Program-made: the position numbers and the translations under genes
Assembly (NCBI GenBank): GCA_003288255.1
Contig: CP026600.1
Span: 744,001-808,000, forward strand
DNA: 64,000 nucleotides
Reading direction: 5' to 3'
Source: Clostridiaceae bacterium 14S0207
GTDB taxonomy: Bacteria; Bacillota; Clostridia; Clostridiales; Clostridiaceae
The notes under the pieces: generated by a model
Databases searched by the model: none
The model's input: only the letters and a program-made list of their open reading frames with translations
What the model was told of the DNA's origin: nothing
Part shown: positions 34,767-44,190 of the stretch, one piece after another
Numbering within the stretch: the first letter of the stretch is position 1
Layout of the letters: every line of letters starts with the position of its first letter

Positions 34767-36423
34767 ATCAGGTATGACTATAATGGGTAAATTAATAGGA
34801 TTATTAAAACCTCTATTACATATAATGTTTATAACTATTACAATGGGGGTACTAGGCTTTTTAAGCTCTATTTTTATAACCATATATGGAGGAAAAGGCA
34901 TATTAAATATAATGGGTTTATATAAAGATACGACCTTAAAAAATATTTTTATAGTTATTATTACTTGTGGATTATTAAGAGGAGTACTACGATATTTAGA
35001 ACAATATTCAGGACACTATATAGCTTTTAAATTATTAGCTTTATTAAGAGATAAGGTTTTTAAAAAATTAAGAGAATTGAGTCCAGCAAAATTAGATGGC
35101 GAGGAAAAAGGAAATTTAATTTCTATTATAACCAGTGATATCGAATTATTAGAAGTATTTTATGCACACACTATAGCACCTATATGTATAGGTTTTTTAA
35201 CATCCTTGATAATGGTAATATATATTTCCCAAATTAATATAAGTTTAGGTATAGTTGCATTATTTGCCTATATTATAATAGGTTTTTTTATTCCATATTA
35301 CACATCAAAATTAGGAAAGGAAAGTGGAATAAGTTATAGAAATTCCTTTGGGAAAATGAATAGTTTTGTTTTGGATTCATTAAAAGGAATAAGAGAAATA
35401 TTATTTTTTAATATGGGTAAAAAGCGATTAGAAGAAATAGATAAACGTGGACAAGAGTTGAATGATCAGTTAGAAACTATAAAAAAACATGAGGGTATAG
35501 TACGAGGACTTACGGATTCTATAATTGTTAGTTTTATAGGAATTATGCTATTTGTAGGTAGTAGATTATATTTAAGAGGAATTATAGGATTTCATGAAAT
35601 GATAATTGCTATTATAGCTCTTGCTAGTTCTTTTGGACCTGTAGTTGTACTTAGTAATTTATCAAACAATTTATTGAATACTTTAGCAGCAGGAGATAGG
35701 GTGTTAAATTTATTAGAGGAAAAACCTGTAGTAGAAGAAAATAAAATGGGAAGAACAGTAGAGTTTAATAAATTAGAGGTAAAAGATGTATTTTTTAAAT
35801 ACGATAAAGAAAATATTTTAGAAAATATAAATATGGAGATAAATAAAGGAGAAGTCGTTGGATTAATTGGAGAAAGTGGATGTGGTAAAAGTACACTTTT
35901 AAAATTGCTTATGAGATTTTGGGATGTAAGTAAGGGCAAAATTGAAATTTCAAGTACAAATCTTAAATATGTAAACAGTAAATCTTTAAGAAATCTAGAA
36001 AGTTTAGTAACACAGGATACTTTTTTATTTAATGATAGTATTTTAGAAAATATAAGAATATGCAAAAAAGATGCTATTTTAGAAGAGGTAAAGGAAGCTG
36101 CTAAAAAAGCATCTATTGATGGGTTTATCGAAAGTTTAGAGAATGGATATGATACCAAAGTGGGAGAACTTGGTGATAGACTATCTGGTGGTGAGAGACA
36201 AAGATTGGGTCTTGCTAGAGCATTTTTACATGATGGTGATTTAATATTGTTAGATGAACCAACTAGTAATTTAGATAGTTTAAATGAAAAAGTAATTTTA
36301 AAATCTTTAAAAGAAAATTCAGGTAATAAAACAATAGTTATAGTATCTCATAGGGCATCTACAGTCAATATTGCAGATAAGATATATAAGGTGGAAGATA
36401 AAAATATTAGCCTACAAGTTTGA
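34759..36423 (+). CDS. Heterodimeric ABC transporter, membrane-ATPase fusion subunit 2 (Fur-regulated)
   Basis: 554 residues with the same layout as its partner: six-helix membrane domain, then ATPase with GESGCGKST, LSGGERQRLG, LILLDEPTSNLD and VSHRAST. Both subunits have full consensus catalytic sites, unlike many heterodimeric exporters with one degenerate site. The ATG is chosen with GGGGAGGAAAA upstream and overlaps subunit 1. CydC-like proteins are the nearest general family. The shared promoter and Fur box suggest iron-responsive expression of the pair. Confidence 0.87.
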   Translation: MRRSGMTIMGKLIGLLKPLLHIMFITITMGVLGFLSSIFITIYGGKGILNIMGLYKDTTLKNIFIVIITCGLLRGVLRYLEQYSGHYIAFKLLALLRDKVFKKLRELSPAKLDGEEKGNLISIITSDIELLEVFYAHTIAPICIGFLTSLIMVIYISQINISLGIVALFAYIIIGFFIPYYTSKLGKESGISYRNSFGKMNSFVLDSLKGIREILFFNMGKKRLEEIDKRGQELNDQLETIKKHEGIVRGLTDSIIVSFIGIMLFVGSRLYLRGIIGFHEMIIAIIALASSFGPVVVLSNLSNNLLNTLAAGDRVLNLLEEKPVVEENKMGRTVEFNKLEVKDVFFKYDKENILENINMEINKGEVVGLIGESGCGKSTLLKLLMRFWDVSKGKIEISSTNLKYVNSKSLRNLESLVTQDTFLFNDSILENIRICKKDAILEEVKEAAKKASIDGFIESLENGYDTKVGELGDRLSGGERQRLGLARAFLHDGDLILLDEPTSNLDSLNEKVILKSLKENSGNKTIVIVSHRASTVNIADKIYKVEDKNISLQV

Positions 36424-36558
36424 TAATATAATTATATAGGGAATTGACCTAATATCTTGAGGTGTTGGAAGAAGTAAGGCAATATATTTTAAAGATTGAT
36501 ATGATATAACATTAGAGTTATTAGAAATCATATAAAATATTAAAATTTTTATTTATTA

Positions 36559-36638
36559 AGAGACATATATTAGATTATTATTGTTGAATTTTTTAATAAC
36601 ATATTTACAATAATAAAATTATGTCTCTATTTTTTATG
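36559..36638 (+). terminator. Terminator of the Fur-controlled operon
   Basis: A long two-part stem: AGAGACATA with TATGTCTCT outside and TTATTATTGT with ACAATAATAA inside, followed by ATTTTTT. The rest of the gap 36424-36792 shows no gene. Confidence 0.75.
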
Positions 36639-36792
36639 CAAATATATTAGATTAATATAAAGATAATTTATAAATTTATATTAATATACAGTTAAATAAA
36701 GTAATTAATTTAAAAATGTGGTAAAATTAATATAAGAATTTATTTAAATATATATAGGAATTTAAAAGTTCAACATCTATAGGAGGGATGTT

Positions 36793-38691
36793 ATGGGGAA
36801 TATACATGAAATAAGCATTTATGATGACTTAAAGGAAAAAATGCTATTACAAATTGATGATAATATAAAAAATTCAGGTGAATATGATCTAAGATGCTTG
36901 TTCATAGATGAAAATATTCCATATAGTAATAAAGTCATATATGCTGAAACTTTAATTAATCTTATAATTGGTTATTTGAATAATAATATTACATATAAAA
37001 GTGTAATGGATTATATAAAAAAACATAAAATAATACATTATTATAATGTGTTTATAATAAAAATGAACTTTGTAGTCAAGGAAGAAATTGTTAATATATA
37101 TAAACTTAAAAAGTTTTGTGAAAAGCTTTTATATAAAGGTACACATAGTGAAGAGGTGAAATTAGGAATAAGTTTGGTTAGATTTTGCTATTTAAAAAAT
37201 ATAGAACAAATTAAAAAAATTTTCAGTAAAAGTGCAGAGTATTTTTATTATATAATTGATTTAGCAAAGCAATTTAAAGGGGCTAATGAGTACATTTTTA
37301 ATTTGGCACAGAACTCATATGGTTCGGGAAAAGTTATCGCTGTTTTTTGTTTAGAATATTTAAATGATGATATAAAAAAATGGGCCATAGAAGAGGGGTA
37401 TAAAAATGATGTTTATGAAGAACTCTTAGTTGATTTTATATTTATGAATATAGATATTTCTAACTATCTTAATGATGATGATTTTAATTCACAAAAACTT
37501 CTTTGTGTATCTGAGCTCCTTAGAAAGTTTCTTCAAAATAGAAGTTTATTTGAATATGAGTATATACATGTTATTTTAGAAGATTATCTTTTCTATGTAC
37601 AAAAAATGGGAAAAAGTTTTGAGGAGTTAAGTAATGTTATTACTATCTTAAAAAGTATAAGAAATAGAAATAATATAGATTTAAAATTAGTAAAAAAGAC
37701 GGAAGAGTATATAATGAATTTTATTTTTGAAGATAAATGGAAAAAAGTATTTTTGGAAGCCATAGAAAATACTAAAGGTAAAGGAAAGGAAATAGTAGAA
37801 ATAGCTGAAGTATTACAAGTTGAATTAAATTTTTATAATTTATTAGGATACCTAAATAAAAATAAGTCTGATCTGTATATTTATATTTATATAATCAAAG
37901 GTAAAGATTTAGAAAGTAAGCATAAGCTTTTAAAATATTGTAAAGATACTTTAGAGTTTAGCAAAATTTTATCAGGGCCTAAGGAGTTAGGTAATGAAGA
38001 TATAGATATAGAAAACGTAGAAGATTGTTGTTTTGATGCTATAATTAATAATCTGCAAGAGATAGATAAATTAAATATAGAATTAAATTTAAAAGCACTT
38101 AAATGTAGGATGAATAATACAAGAATGGCAGCTATAAAAAATTTAAAAATAAATAAGAATTTATTAGAAAAAGATGACATAGAAGTTATTAAAAATATAT
38201 TAGAAATTGAACCTAATGAAATTATTAGAAATGAGTTAGAAAAAATTATATATGATTATAACAATAAAGATAAAAAAATTAAAAAAGTGAATATGTCTAA
38301 AATAAAGGTTATCCCTAATGTTAAGGACATTTATTTGTTTTCTACAAATGTTTCAGGTATAAGATATGTAAAGACAGAGTTTATAGAAAGTAATACAAAA
38401 AAAGATACCTTAGTTTTTTTAAAGAGGGAATTAAATAATCCTTATGATAGTAATGCTATACAGGTTGTTTCAAATACTGGATATATAATTGGGTATATAT
38501 CTAAAAGAGATAACTTTATTCTTAAAAATTTAATAGATGGAGGAAAAATATTGTATGGCATAGTTAAAGAAGTTAACTTTCAAGAATTTTATTTAAGAAT
38601 TAGGATTTATCTTAGCTATCAAGATTTCATAGATCAAGTTAGTGAATTAATGGAACTTATAGATCAGAAAGAAGGACTTTTATTAAACTAA
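36793..38691 (+). CDS. Large helical protein with C-terminal HIRAN domain
   Basis: 632 residues. The first about 510 are hydrophilic and mostly helical, rich in Leu/Lys/Glu/Asn, suggesting repeat-like helical packing, with no enzyme motif seen. Residues about 525-605 match a HIRAN domain: KTEFIES, LKRELNNPYDSNAIQVVS, GYIIGYISKRDNFIL, LIDGGKILYGIVKEV. In eukaryotic HLTF this domain grips 3-prime DNA ends; bacterial versions are often fused to nucleases or helicases or stand with them. None is adjacent here. AGGAGGG precedes the ATG. A DNA-related role is inferred from the domain only. Confidence 0.75.
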   Translation: MGNIHEISIYDDLKEKMLLQIDDNIKNSGEYDLRCLFIDENIPYSNKVIYAETLINLIIGYLNNNITYKSVMDYIKKHKIIHYYNVFIIKMNFVVKEEIVNIYKLKKFCEKLLYKGTHSEEVKLGISLVRFCYLKNIEQIKKIFSKSAEYFYYIIDLAKQFKGANEYIFNLAQNSYGSGKVIAVFCLEYLNDDIKKWAIEEGYKNDVYEELLVDFIFMNIDISNYLNDDDFNSQKLLCVSELLRKFLQNRSLFEYEYIHVILEDYLFYVQKMGKSFEELSNVITILKSIRNRNNIDLKLVKKTEEYIMNFIFEDKWKKVFLEAIENTKGKGKEIVEIAEVLQVELNFYNLLGYLNKNKSDLYIYIYIIKGKDLESKHKLLKYCKDTLEFSKILSGPKELGNEDIDIENVEDCCFDAIINNLQEIDKLNIELNLKALKCRMNNTRMAAIKNLKINKNLLEKDDIEVIKNILEIEPNEIIRNELEKIIYDYNNKDKKIKKVNMSKIKVIPNVKDIYLFSTNVSGIRYVKTEFIESNTKKDTLVFLKRELNNPYDSNAIQVVSNTGYIIGYISKRDNFILKNLIDGGKILYGIVKEVNFQEFYLRIRIYLSYQDFIDQVSELMELIDQKEGLLLN

Positions 38692-38784
38692 ATAAGCTTT
38701 AACTTTATCTTATTATCTGAATTAATGTAACAATAGAAATTCTCAAATACTATAATATATAGAAGTATAAATTGGAGGATTTTT

Positions 38785-40224
38785 ATGTGTAAAAAAGAAT
38801 ATTTAACTACTAGTACAGGGGCACCTGTAGATAATAATCAAAGTTCTCAAACAGTAGGGGCTAGAGGACCAGTATTACTTCAAGATATTTATCTTTTAGA
38901 TAAGTTAGCTAGCTTTGATAGAGAAAGAATTCCGGAAAGAGTTGTACATGCTAAAGGAGCAGGGGCTCATGGATATTTTAAAGTGTATAGGCCTATGGCT
39001 AAATATACAAGAGCAAAGTTTCTTCAAGATCCGAATAAAAAGACAGATGTATTTGTCAGATTTTCAACGGTTATAGGATCTAAAGGATCTGCAGATACGG
39101 CAAGGGATCCTAGAGGATTTGCAGTTAAATTTTATACAGAGGAGGGAAACTATGATTTAGCAGGAAATAATATACCAGTATTTTTTATAAGGGATGCCAT
39201 AAAGTTTCCGGATATAATTCATTCATTAAAGCCATCTCCAGATACAAATTTACCAGATCCAAATAGGTTTTGGGATTTTATTTCTAATTCTCCTGAAGCT
39301 ACTCATATGATTGTCTGGCTATACTCAGATTTAGGAACTAGAAAAAGTTTTAGGGCTATGGAGGGATTCGGAGTTAATACTTATGTATGGGTAAATGAAA
39401 AAGGAAAAAGGGTATATGTAAAATATCATTGGAAGCCAGCATTAGGAAATAAAACTATACCTAGACAAGAAGCAGAGCTTTTGGCAGGAATAGATCCTAA
39501 TGTGGCTACTAGAGATCTTTATGATACTTTAAATAGTGGTAAAACTGTGGAATACGAACTTAATGTCCAACTTATGAATATGGAAGACGAAAACAAACTG
39601 GATTTCGATCCTTTAGATGATACAAAGGTTTGGCCAGAAGATAAATATCCTCTTATGAAAGTCGGAAAAATGGTTTTAAATAGAGCACCTGATAACTTTT
39701 TTGAAGAAGTTGAACAAGCTGCTTTTTGCCCATCAAATTTAGTTCCAGGAATTGAGGTATCTAATGATAAGATGTTACAAGGAAGAGTTTTTGCATATGC
39801 AGATACTCAAAGACATAGGATAGGACCTAATTTTAATCAATTAAAGATAAACAGACCTAAAGTTCCAGTATGTAATGATGAACAAGATGGAGCTATGAGA
39901 ATTTATTCTAATAAAGGAGCTATTAACTATGAACCTAATAGCTTAGCAAATGGATGGCCAAAAGAAGCTCCAAAATATCCACAAGAACCTGAATATGTTA
40001 AAGGTAAAATTGAAAAGAGAAAAATACCTTTAGCGAATGATTTTAAACAGGCAGGAGAAAAGTATCATTCGTATACTAAAGAAGAAAAAGACCACTTAAT
40101 AAGTAATTTAGTAGATGATTTATGGTGTGTAGATAGGGAAATACAGTTAAAAGTTGTGAAAAATTTTACTAAAGCCTCTAAGGAATTTGGAACAAGAGTT
40201 GCTAAAGGACTTAAAATTTTTTGA
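38785..40224 (+). CDS. katA: Haem catalase (monofunctional, clade 3-like)
   Basis: 479 residues, small-subunit catalase length. Active-site His is in RVVHAKGAGAHGYF (about residue 55), followed by RFSTV and GNNIPVFFIRD containing the distal Asn. The proximal haem ligand Tyr is in FAYADTQRHRIGPN (about 338). It breaks hydrogen peroxide into water and oxygen in the cytoplasm. GGAGG precedes the ATG. There is only about 90 bp to the HIRAN gene, with no clear PerR box, and a strong terminator behind. Confidence 0.96.
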   Translation: MCKKEYLTTSTGAPVDNNQSSQTVGARGPVLLQDIYLLDKLASFDRERIPERVVHAKGAGAHGYFKVYRPMAKYTRAKFLQDPNKKTDVFVRFSTVIGSKGSADTARDPRGFAVKFYTEEGNYDLAGNNIPVFFIRDAIKFPDIIHSLKPSPDTNLPDPNRFWDFISNSPEATHMIVWLYSDLGTRKSFRAMEGFGVNTYVWVNEKGKRVYVKYHWKPALGNKTIPRQEAELLAGIDPNVATRDLYDTLNSGKTVEYELNVQLMNMEDENKLDFDPLDDTKVWPEDKYPLMKVGKMVLNRAPDNFFEEVEQAAFCPSNLVPGIEVSNDKMLQGRVFAYADTQRHRIGPNFNQLKINRPKVPVCNDEQDGAMRIYSNKGAINYEPNSLANGWPKEAPKYPQEPEYVKGKIEKRKIPLANDFKQAGEKYHSYTKEEKDHLISNLVDDLWCVDREIQLKVVKNFTKASKEFGTRVAKGLKIF

Positions 40225-40228
40225 AATT

Positions 40229-40272
40229 AAAGAATAAAAGCTGATCTAGTATTAGATCAGCTTTTATTCTTT
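40229..40272. terminator. Bidirectional terminator after katA
   Basis: A perfect 20-bp stem (40229-40248 with 40253-40272) with GTAT loop separates katA from the converging GntP gene. Confidence 0.9.
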
Positions 40273-40317
40273 AATCAGTGTTAATTAGGATACAATTTTA
40301 GAAATAAGTTCATATTA

Positions 40318-41574
40318 TTAATTAACAATAAAACCAAAAAATATTGTAGTAGCTATATTCATAGATAAGCCTATAAATATTTCATAAGGAATTAATTTAG
40401 TTCGTTCTTTAATATTCATTTTAACACTATCGGCACTTATGTGGAATAAATTTCCATGGGGTAAATCATCAATTACAGAAACTCCAGTATGTACCATTTC
40501 AGCAGCACAGACAGGTTTAATCCCTAAATGTAAAATTTGATTATTAAAAACAGTACTTGTAACCACAGAACCGGCAGTAATAGAAGCTGTAGCGCCGCCC
40601 ATTAGAATACCACATATGGAAGCAATCCATTCTTTTGGAATTCCTATTACATTTACAAGAGTAATTAATGATACACTAAGAGAGGAGTGAGATATAAGTC
40701 CTGCAATAGTGCCTGTCCCTAATAATAAAATTGCTGTACCTGTCATTCTATTTAATCCTTTAGAACAGTAAGTTAAGAAATTTTTAGTTTGTCCCATACA
40801 GACCGCTGCAATTAATCCCCCTAAGGGTAAAATAATCATGGAGTCTATTTGAAGATGTAGTATGGAATTTAAGGCTAAAAGAATTATAACTACAACTGGT
40901 CCAATAATTGATAATTTAAAACTTGGTAAATTATCATTTGTTAAATTTAATGCATTTTTATGTATAGTATCTCCTTTATCCCTAAGTTTATGGGCAATAA
41001 AGAAAGTAATTACTATTGCCACAATTGCTGGTAATGAACCCTCTAACATAACTTTTGACAAGTCTGTATGAAATCCATTAGCAATAGCAATAGTATTGGG
41101 ATTTGGTGACATTACGTTTCCTGCTTTAGCTCCACCTAGCATAGCTAATAATACTGAGGCTTTAGATAATCCAGATTTTCTGCCTACAAGTAAAGCAACT
41201 GGTGCAACAGTTATCATAGTTACCGGAATTACTACACCTACAGCACAAATAATACAAGAAGCTATTATTATAGCTAGTAATGATAAATCTTCTCCCAAAG
41301 TAATTATAATAGTATCTGATATTTTATTAGCGGCTCCAGTCTCAATTAATACGCCACAAAATACACCAGCAGTTAAAACCCTAATAACCGCTGGAATCAT
41401 ACTTTCTGCTCCATCAATTATAACGTTTATAGTATTAGGTAAGGTTGCTCCACCAACTAAACCACCAATAAGAGCTCCTAAAACCATGGCATAAAATGGA
41501 TGAACCTCTTTAAATATAAGAACTATAGCTATAATTAAACCTAAAATTGCACCTAATGTACTAATTTCTATCAT
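40318..41574 (-). CDS. GntP-family organic-acid permease
   Basis: 418 residues with about twelve hydrophobic segments. GntP-family features are GGKAGNVMSPNPNTIAIANGF (in part) near residue 150, the GLIAAVCMGQ region, and a C-terminal THTGVSVIDDLPHGN-like segment (VHTGVSVIDDLPHGNLFH). The family imports gluconate, glycerate or similar acids with protons. No sugar-acid enzymes are next to it, so the substrate is open. AGAGGAG precedes the ATG. Confidence 0.87.
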   Translation of the reverse strand: MIEISTLGAILGLIIAIVLIFKEVHPFYAMVLGALIGGLVGGATLPNTINVIIDGAESMIPAVIRVLTAGVFCGVLIETGAANKISDTIIITLGEDLSLLAIIIASCIICAVGVVIPVTMITVAPVALLVGRKSGLSKASVLLAMLGGAKAGNVMSPNPNTIAIANGFHTDLSKVMLEGSLPAIVAIVITFFIAHKLRDKGDTIHKNALNLTNDNLPSFKLSIIGPVVVIILLALNSILHLQIDSMIILPLGGLIAAVCMGQTKNFLTYCSKGLNRMTGTAILLLGTGTIAGLISHSSLSVSLITLVNVIGIPKEWIASICGILMGGATASITAGSVVTSTVFNNQILHLGIKPVCAAEMVHTGVSVIDDLPHGNLFHISADSVKMNIKERTKLIPYEIFIGLSMNIATTIFFGFIVN

Positions 41575-41945
41575 AGTGATCTCCTCTTTAATTATCGTTG
41601 TTTTTTATTAAGATCTCACAAGATAAAATATTATCATAAATTGTAGAATTTTAATAGGCATTAATTGGATATAAATATCCTTTTTATGTAATATAGAGCT
41701 AGGGAATAAACAAGAAAAGGACTAACATTCAGAATAATGCGATAAAAACAATATAAAATTAATAATAAATGGTATAAAATCATGATAAACAATAGATTTA
41801 TTATAAAATTATACAAAATTATTGTAATTTAAACATAAATATGGCTAATTAATTGTAAAAAATTAAGTTAAATTTAAAATATTAAATATACAAAAAATCA
41901 ATGTTAAAATTAAGTTAAATTTAAAATAAAGAAATGTATTATAAG
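41575..41945. other. Gene-free AT-rich region upstream of the GntP gene, with a 23-bp direct repeat
   Basis: No gene or RNA is recognised. A 23-bp direct repeat (beginning AAAATTAAGTTAAATTT) occurs at 41859-41881 and 41906-41928, 47 bp apart. Its composition makes chance duplication plausible. Confidence 0.5.
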
Positions 41946-41948
41946 TAA

Positions 41949-41985
41949 TAAAATGCATGTAATACATAAAATTACATGCATTTTA
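41949..41985 (-). terminator. Terminator of the DUF1540 gene
   Basis: AAAATGCATGTAAT pairs with ATTACATGCATTTT around a seven-base loop. On the minus strand a T-containing tail follows. Confidence 0.8.
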
Positions 41986-41990
41986 TTGTA

Positions 41991-42305
41991 TTATTTACAG
42001 AATGTTTCGCAACTAGCTGTTTCAGGATTTATTTTTACAGCAGGAGCAACACAAGCTTGATTTTTATTATGTCTACAATTTTGTGCATGACAACAAATTG
42101 CTTCAGTTCCTACTTTAGTAAAAGTCTGATCTACACTATTTGTGAAAGAAGGAGTAATTTCATATTTACTTTGAAAGCTTTCACAACATGTATCACTGGT
42201 AGTAGTTGCGGTATCACCTGATACTTTTATTATACATGAATGACATTCGCCACATTTATTAAAGTAGCAGTTTTCTGATTCACAATATAATGGATTTCTT
42301 GACAT
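41991..42305 (-). CDS. Protein with two DUF1540 Cys-rich domains
   Basis: 104 residues. Two copies of the DUF1540 motif are present: CESENCYFNKCGECHSCIIKV near the N-terminus (in part) and CCHAQNCRHNKNQACVAP with a final CETFCK. The regular Cys spacing suggests metal binding or disulphides. Such proteins are common in sporulating clostridia, without a firmly known role. AAAGGAGGG precedes the ATG. It lies next to the ferritin-like gene on the same strand. Confidence 0.85.
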   Translation of the reverse strand: MSRNPLYCESENCYFNKCGECHSCIIKVSGDTATTTSDTCCESFQSKYEITPSFTNSVDQTFTKVGTEAICCHAQNCRHNKNQACVAPAVKINPETASCETFCK

Positions 42306-42382
42306 AAGAATCCCTCCTTTGTTTATAAAAAGTATAAATATATTATTTGTTAAAAACTTTTTTTTAGTAGTGGTAATTTAAG

Positions 42383-42910
42383 TTATCTAATAAAGCAGTC
42401 TAAGGGTCCAAAAGGATCTTTATCAAGTCTAATAAGAGCTTGAGTAAGTTCTTCTGTATGTTCCTTTTCTTCATTAGAAATTCTTTGTAGCAAGTTTTGA
42501 ATTTCTTTATCATCTATTTGTTCTATAATACTTTCATATAGAAGCACAGCTTCTAATTCCCCTTTAATATTATCACGTATTTCTTTAAGTATAATTGTAG
42601 TATTATCTTTTCCCTCATAATTACGCGTTTTTAAAGGTTTGTTTTTGATTTCAACATGACTTATAGAGTCCAAAGATTTTTCAAATTCTACACAATCACA
42701 TTTTCTTAAAGCTTCTAAAAACATTCCATAATGTCTTTTTTCATCTAACATTATATGATATAGTAGCTTTCTTAGTTCAGGGATATTTACTTCATTTATT
42801 GCTCTTACATATCCATTAATGGCCACAAGTTCTGCTATTAAAGCTTCTCTTAAAAAATTAGAAACGGAAAATGGCTTACCTTGGGGTTGTCCAGGTGTTG
42901 TATAACTCAT
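42383..42910 (-). CDS. Ferritin-like diiron-type protein (rubrerythrin-related)
   Basis: 175 residues forming a four-helix bundle pattern. The probable iron ligands are Glu in EALIAELVAIN, the ExxH pair in LDEKRHYG, Glu in KGELEAVLLYE and NEEKEHTEE. No rubredoxin domain follows. It could be a diiron peroxidase or an iron-storage/transfer protein. It lies 78 bp upstream of the DUF1540 gene in the same direction, so the two may be co-transcribed. Catalase nearby suggests a peroxide-stress role, which is inference. Confidence 0.82.
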   Translation of the reverse strand: MSYTTPGQPQGKPFSVSNFLREALIAELVAINGYVRAINEVNIPELRKLLYHIMLDEKRHYGMFLEALRKCDCVEFEKSLDSISHVEIKNKPLKTRNYEGKDNTTIILKEIRDNIKGELEAVLLYESIIEQIDDKEIQNLLQRISNEEKEHTEELTQALIRLDKDPFGPLDCFIR

Positions 42911-43144
42911 AAAAATCTCCTTTCAAAAATATAATTTATTTTAAATACTTTTATTTCCATAGTATGTTTCATCAAAGTAAATAGTGCAAAATAATATTAA
43001 AGTTATATTTGTTAATATATAAATTAAAGTTAAATAAAGTTTAGTAATAATAATTTGATTTTATTTAATAAAAGTGATTGTAGTTGAAAAAAAGCACTAA
43101 AGGACTATAATAATATAGGATTAAATGAAAGGGAATTTAGAGGA

Positions 43145-44008
43145 ATGAAGAAGATAAATGGAATAATATATGCAATTTTATCTGCCATAGGTTTTGGTAT
43201 AATGCCCATATTTGCTAAGATTGCATATAAAAATGGAAGTAATACAACAACAGTATTGGTATGTAGATTTTTAATCTCAGTCATTATTTTATTAGGATAC
43301 TTTTTAATAACAAAAAAAGATTTTAGAATAAGTAAAAAACAACTGATAATACTGTCACTTATTGGTGCAGTAGGATATACACTTACATGTATTAACTTGT
43401 TTTCATCTTATAATTATATATCAGTTGGGCTAGCAACTACTCTTCACTTTGTATATCCAGCAGCAGTAGTAGTAATAAGTTATTTTGTTTATAAAGAAAA
43501 AGTAGGATTAAAAAAGGGTATTGCTCTATGTGTATCTATGATAGGAGTTTATCTTTTAGTTAGTGGTGATATAGGTAATATAAGTTATAAAGGTGCTTTT
43601 TTAGCTATCTTTTCAGGTATAGTTTATTCTGGATGTTTAGTTGGAATGAATAATGAAGAAGTTAAAAAAATAGACACTACTGTATCTGCATTTTACTTTT
43701 CATTGTCTTCTGGCATTATACTTTTAATAATGGGCTTAATTAAGGGAGATTTAATGATTAAATTTAGTAGCAAAGTTATTTTTTCTATGTTAGGAATTTC
43801 AGTTATATCTACAATTATTGCCATGATTCTGCTAATAAAAGCTATTGAAATTATAGGTGCGTCTACAGCATCTATATTAGGAACTTTTGAACCTATTGTA
43901 AGTATGATTTTAGGTATAATAATGTTTAAAGAAACATTAACCAAAATGGGGATTATAGGAAGTATATTAATCTTAGGGTCAGTATTAATAATAGCTAAAG
44001 AAGGATAA
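43145..44008 (+). CDS. EamA-family (DMT superfamily) transporter
   Basis: 287 residues with ten membrane helices in two repeated EamA halves: AILSAIGFGIMPIFAKIAYKNG in part at the start, and AIFSGIVYSGCLVGMNNEE for the second half. Typical LGTFEPIVSMILGIIMFKE is seen near the end of repeat 2. It is probably a metabolite exporter or importer of amino acids or related compounds. AGAGGA lies very close to the ATG. Terminator downstream. Confidence 0.87.
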   Translation: MKKINGIIYAILSAIGFGIMPIFAKIAYKNGSNTTTVLVCRFLISVIILLGYFLITKKDFRISKKQLIILSLIGAVGYTLTCINLFSSYNYISVGLATTLHFVYPAAVVVISYFVYKEKVGLKKGIALCVSMIGVYLLVSGDIGNISYKGAFLAIFSGIVYSGCLVGMNNEEVKKIDTTVSAFYFSLSSGIILLIMGLIKGDLMIKFSSKVIFSMLGISVISTIIAMILLIKAIEIIGASTASILGTFEPIVSMILGIIMFKETLTKMGIIGSILILGSVLIIAKEG

Positions 44009-44040
44009 AAAATTAAATTATATATTAAGTACATAGTAGA

Positions 44041-44080
44041 GAAAAAAGGTAAGATGTATAATCAAACCTTTTTTCTTTTT
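44041..44080 (+). terminator. Terminator of the EamA gene
   Basis: AAAAAAGGT pairs with AACCTTTTTT, followed by T-rich sequence. Confidence 0.65.
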
Positions 44081-44085
44081 GTTTA

Positions 44086-44117
44086 TTGTAAACCTAAAAT
44101 AAAAAATATGTTTACAA
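44086..44117 (+). promoter_or_regulatory. BirA-type biotin operator
   Basis: TTGTAAACC (44086-44094), a 14-bp gap and TGTTTACAA (44109-44117) form the dyad expected of the biotin repressor BirA. It lies 74 bp before bioY, the first gene of the biotin operon. Confidence 0.85.
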
Positions 44118-44190
44118 TGTGAGACTTTTAATATATTATATTTATAAAAAATTAATATTTTAAAATGACAAATTATATGGAGGATTTAAA

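Noticed and set aside
38692-38784. PerR box before catalase
   Set aside because: AT-rich strings are present, but none fits the TTATAAT-N-ATTATAA dyad well enough.
41976-42221. 81-residue plus-strand Cys/Phe/Ser-rich frame
   Set aside because: It runs opposite the DUF1540 gene, whose repeated Cys motifs and ribosome site show that the minus strand is the coding one.
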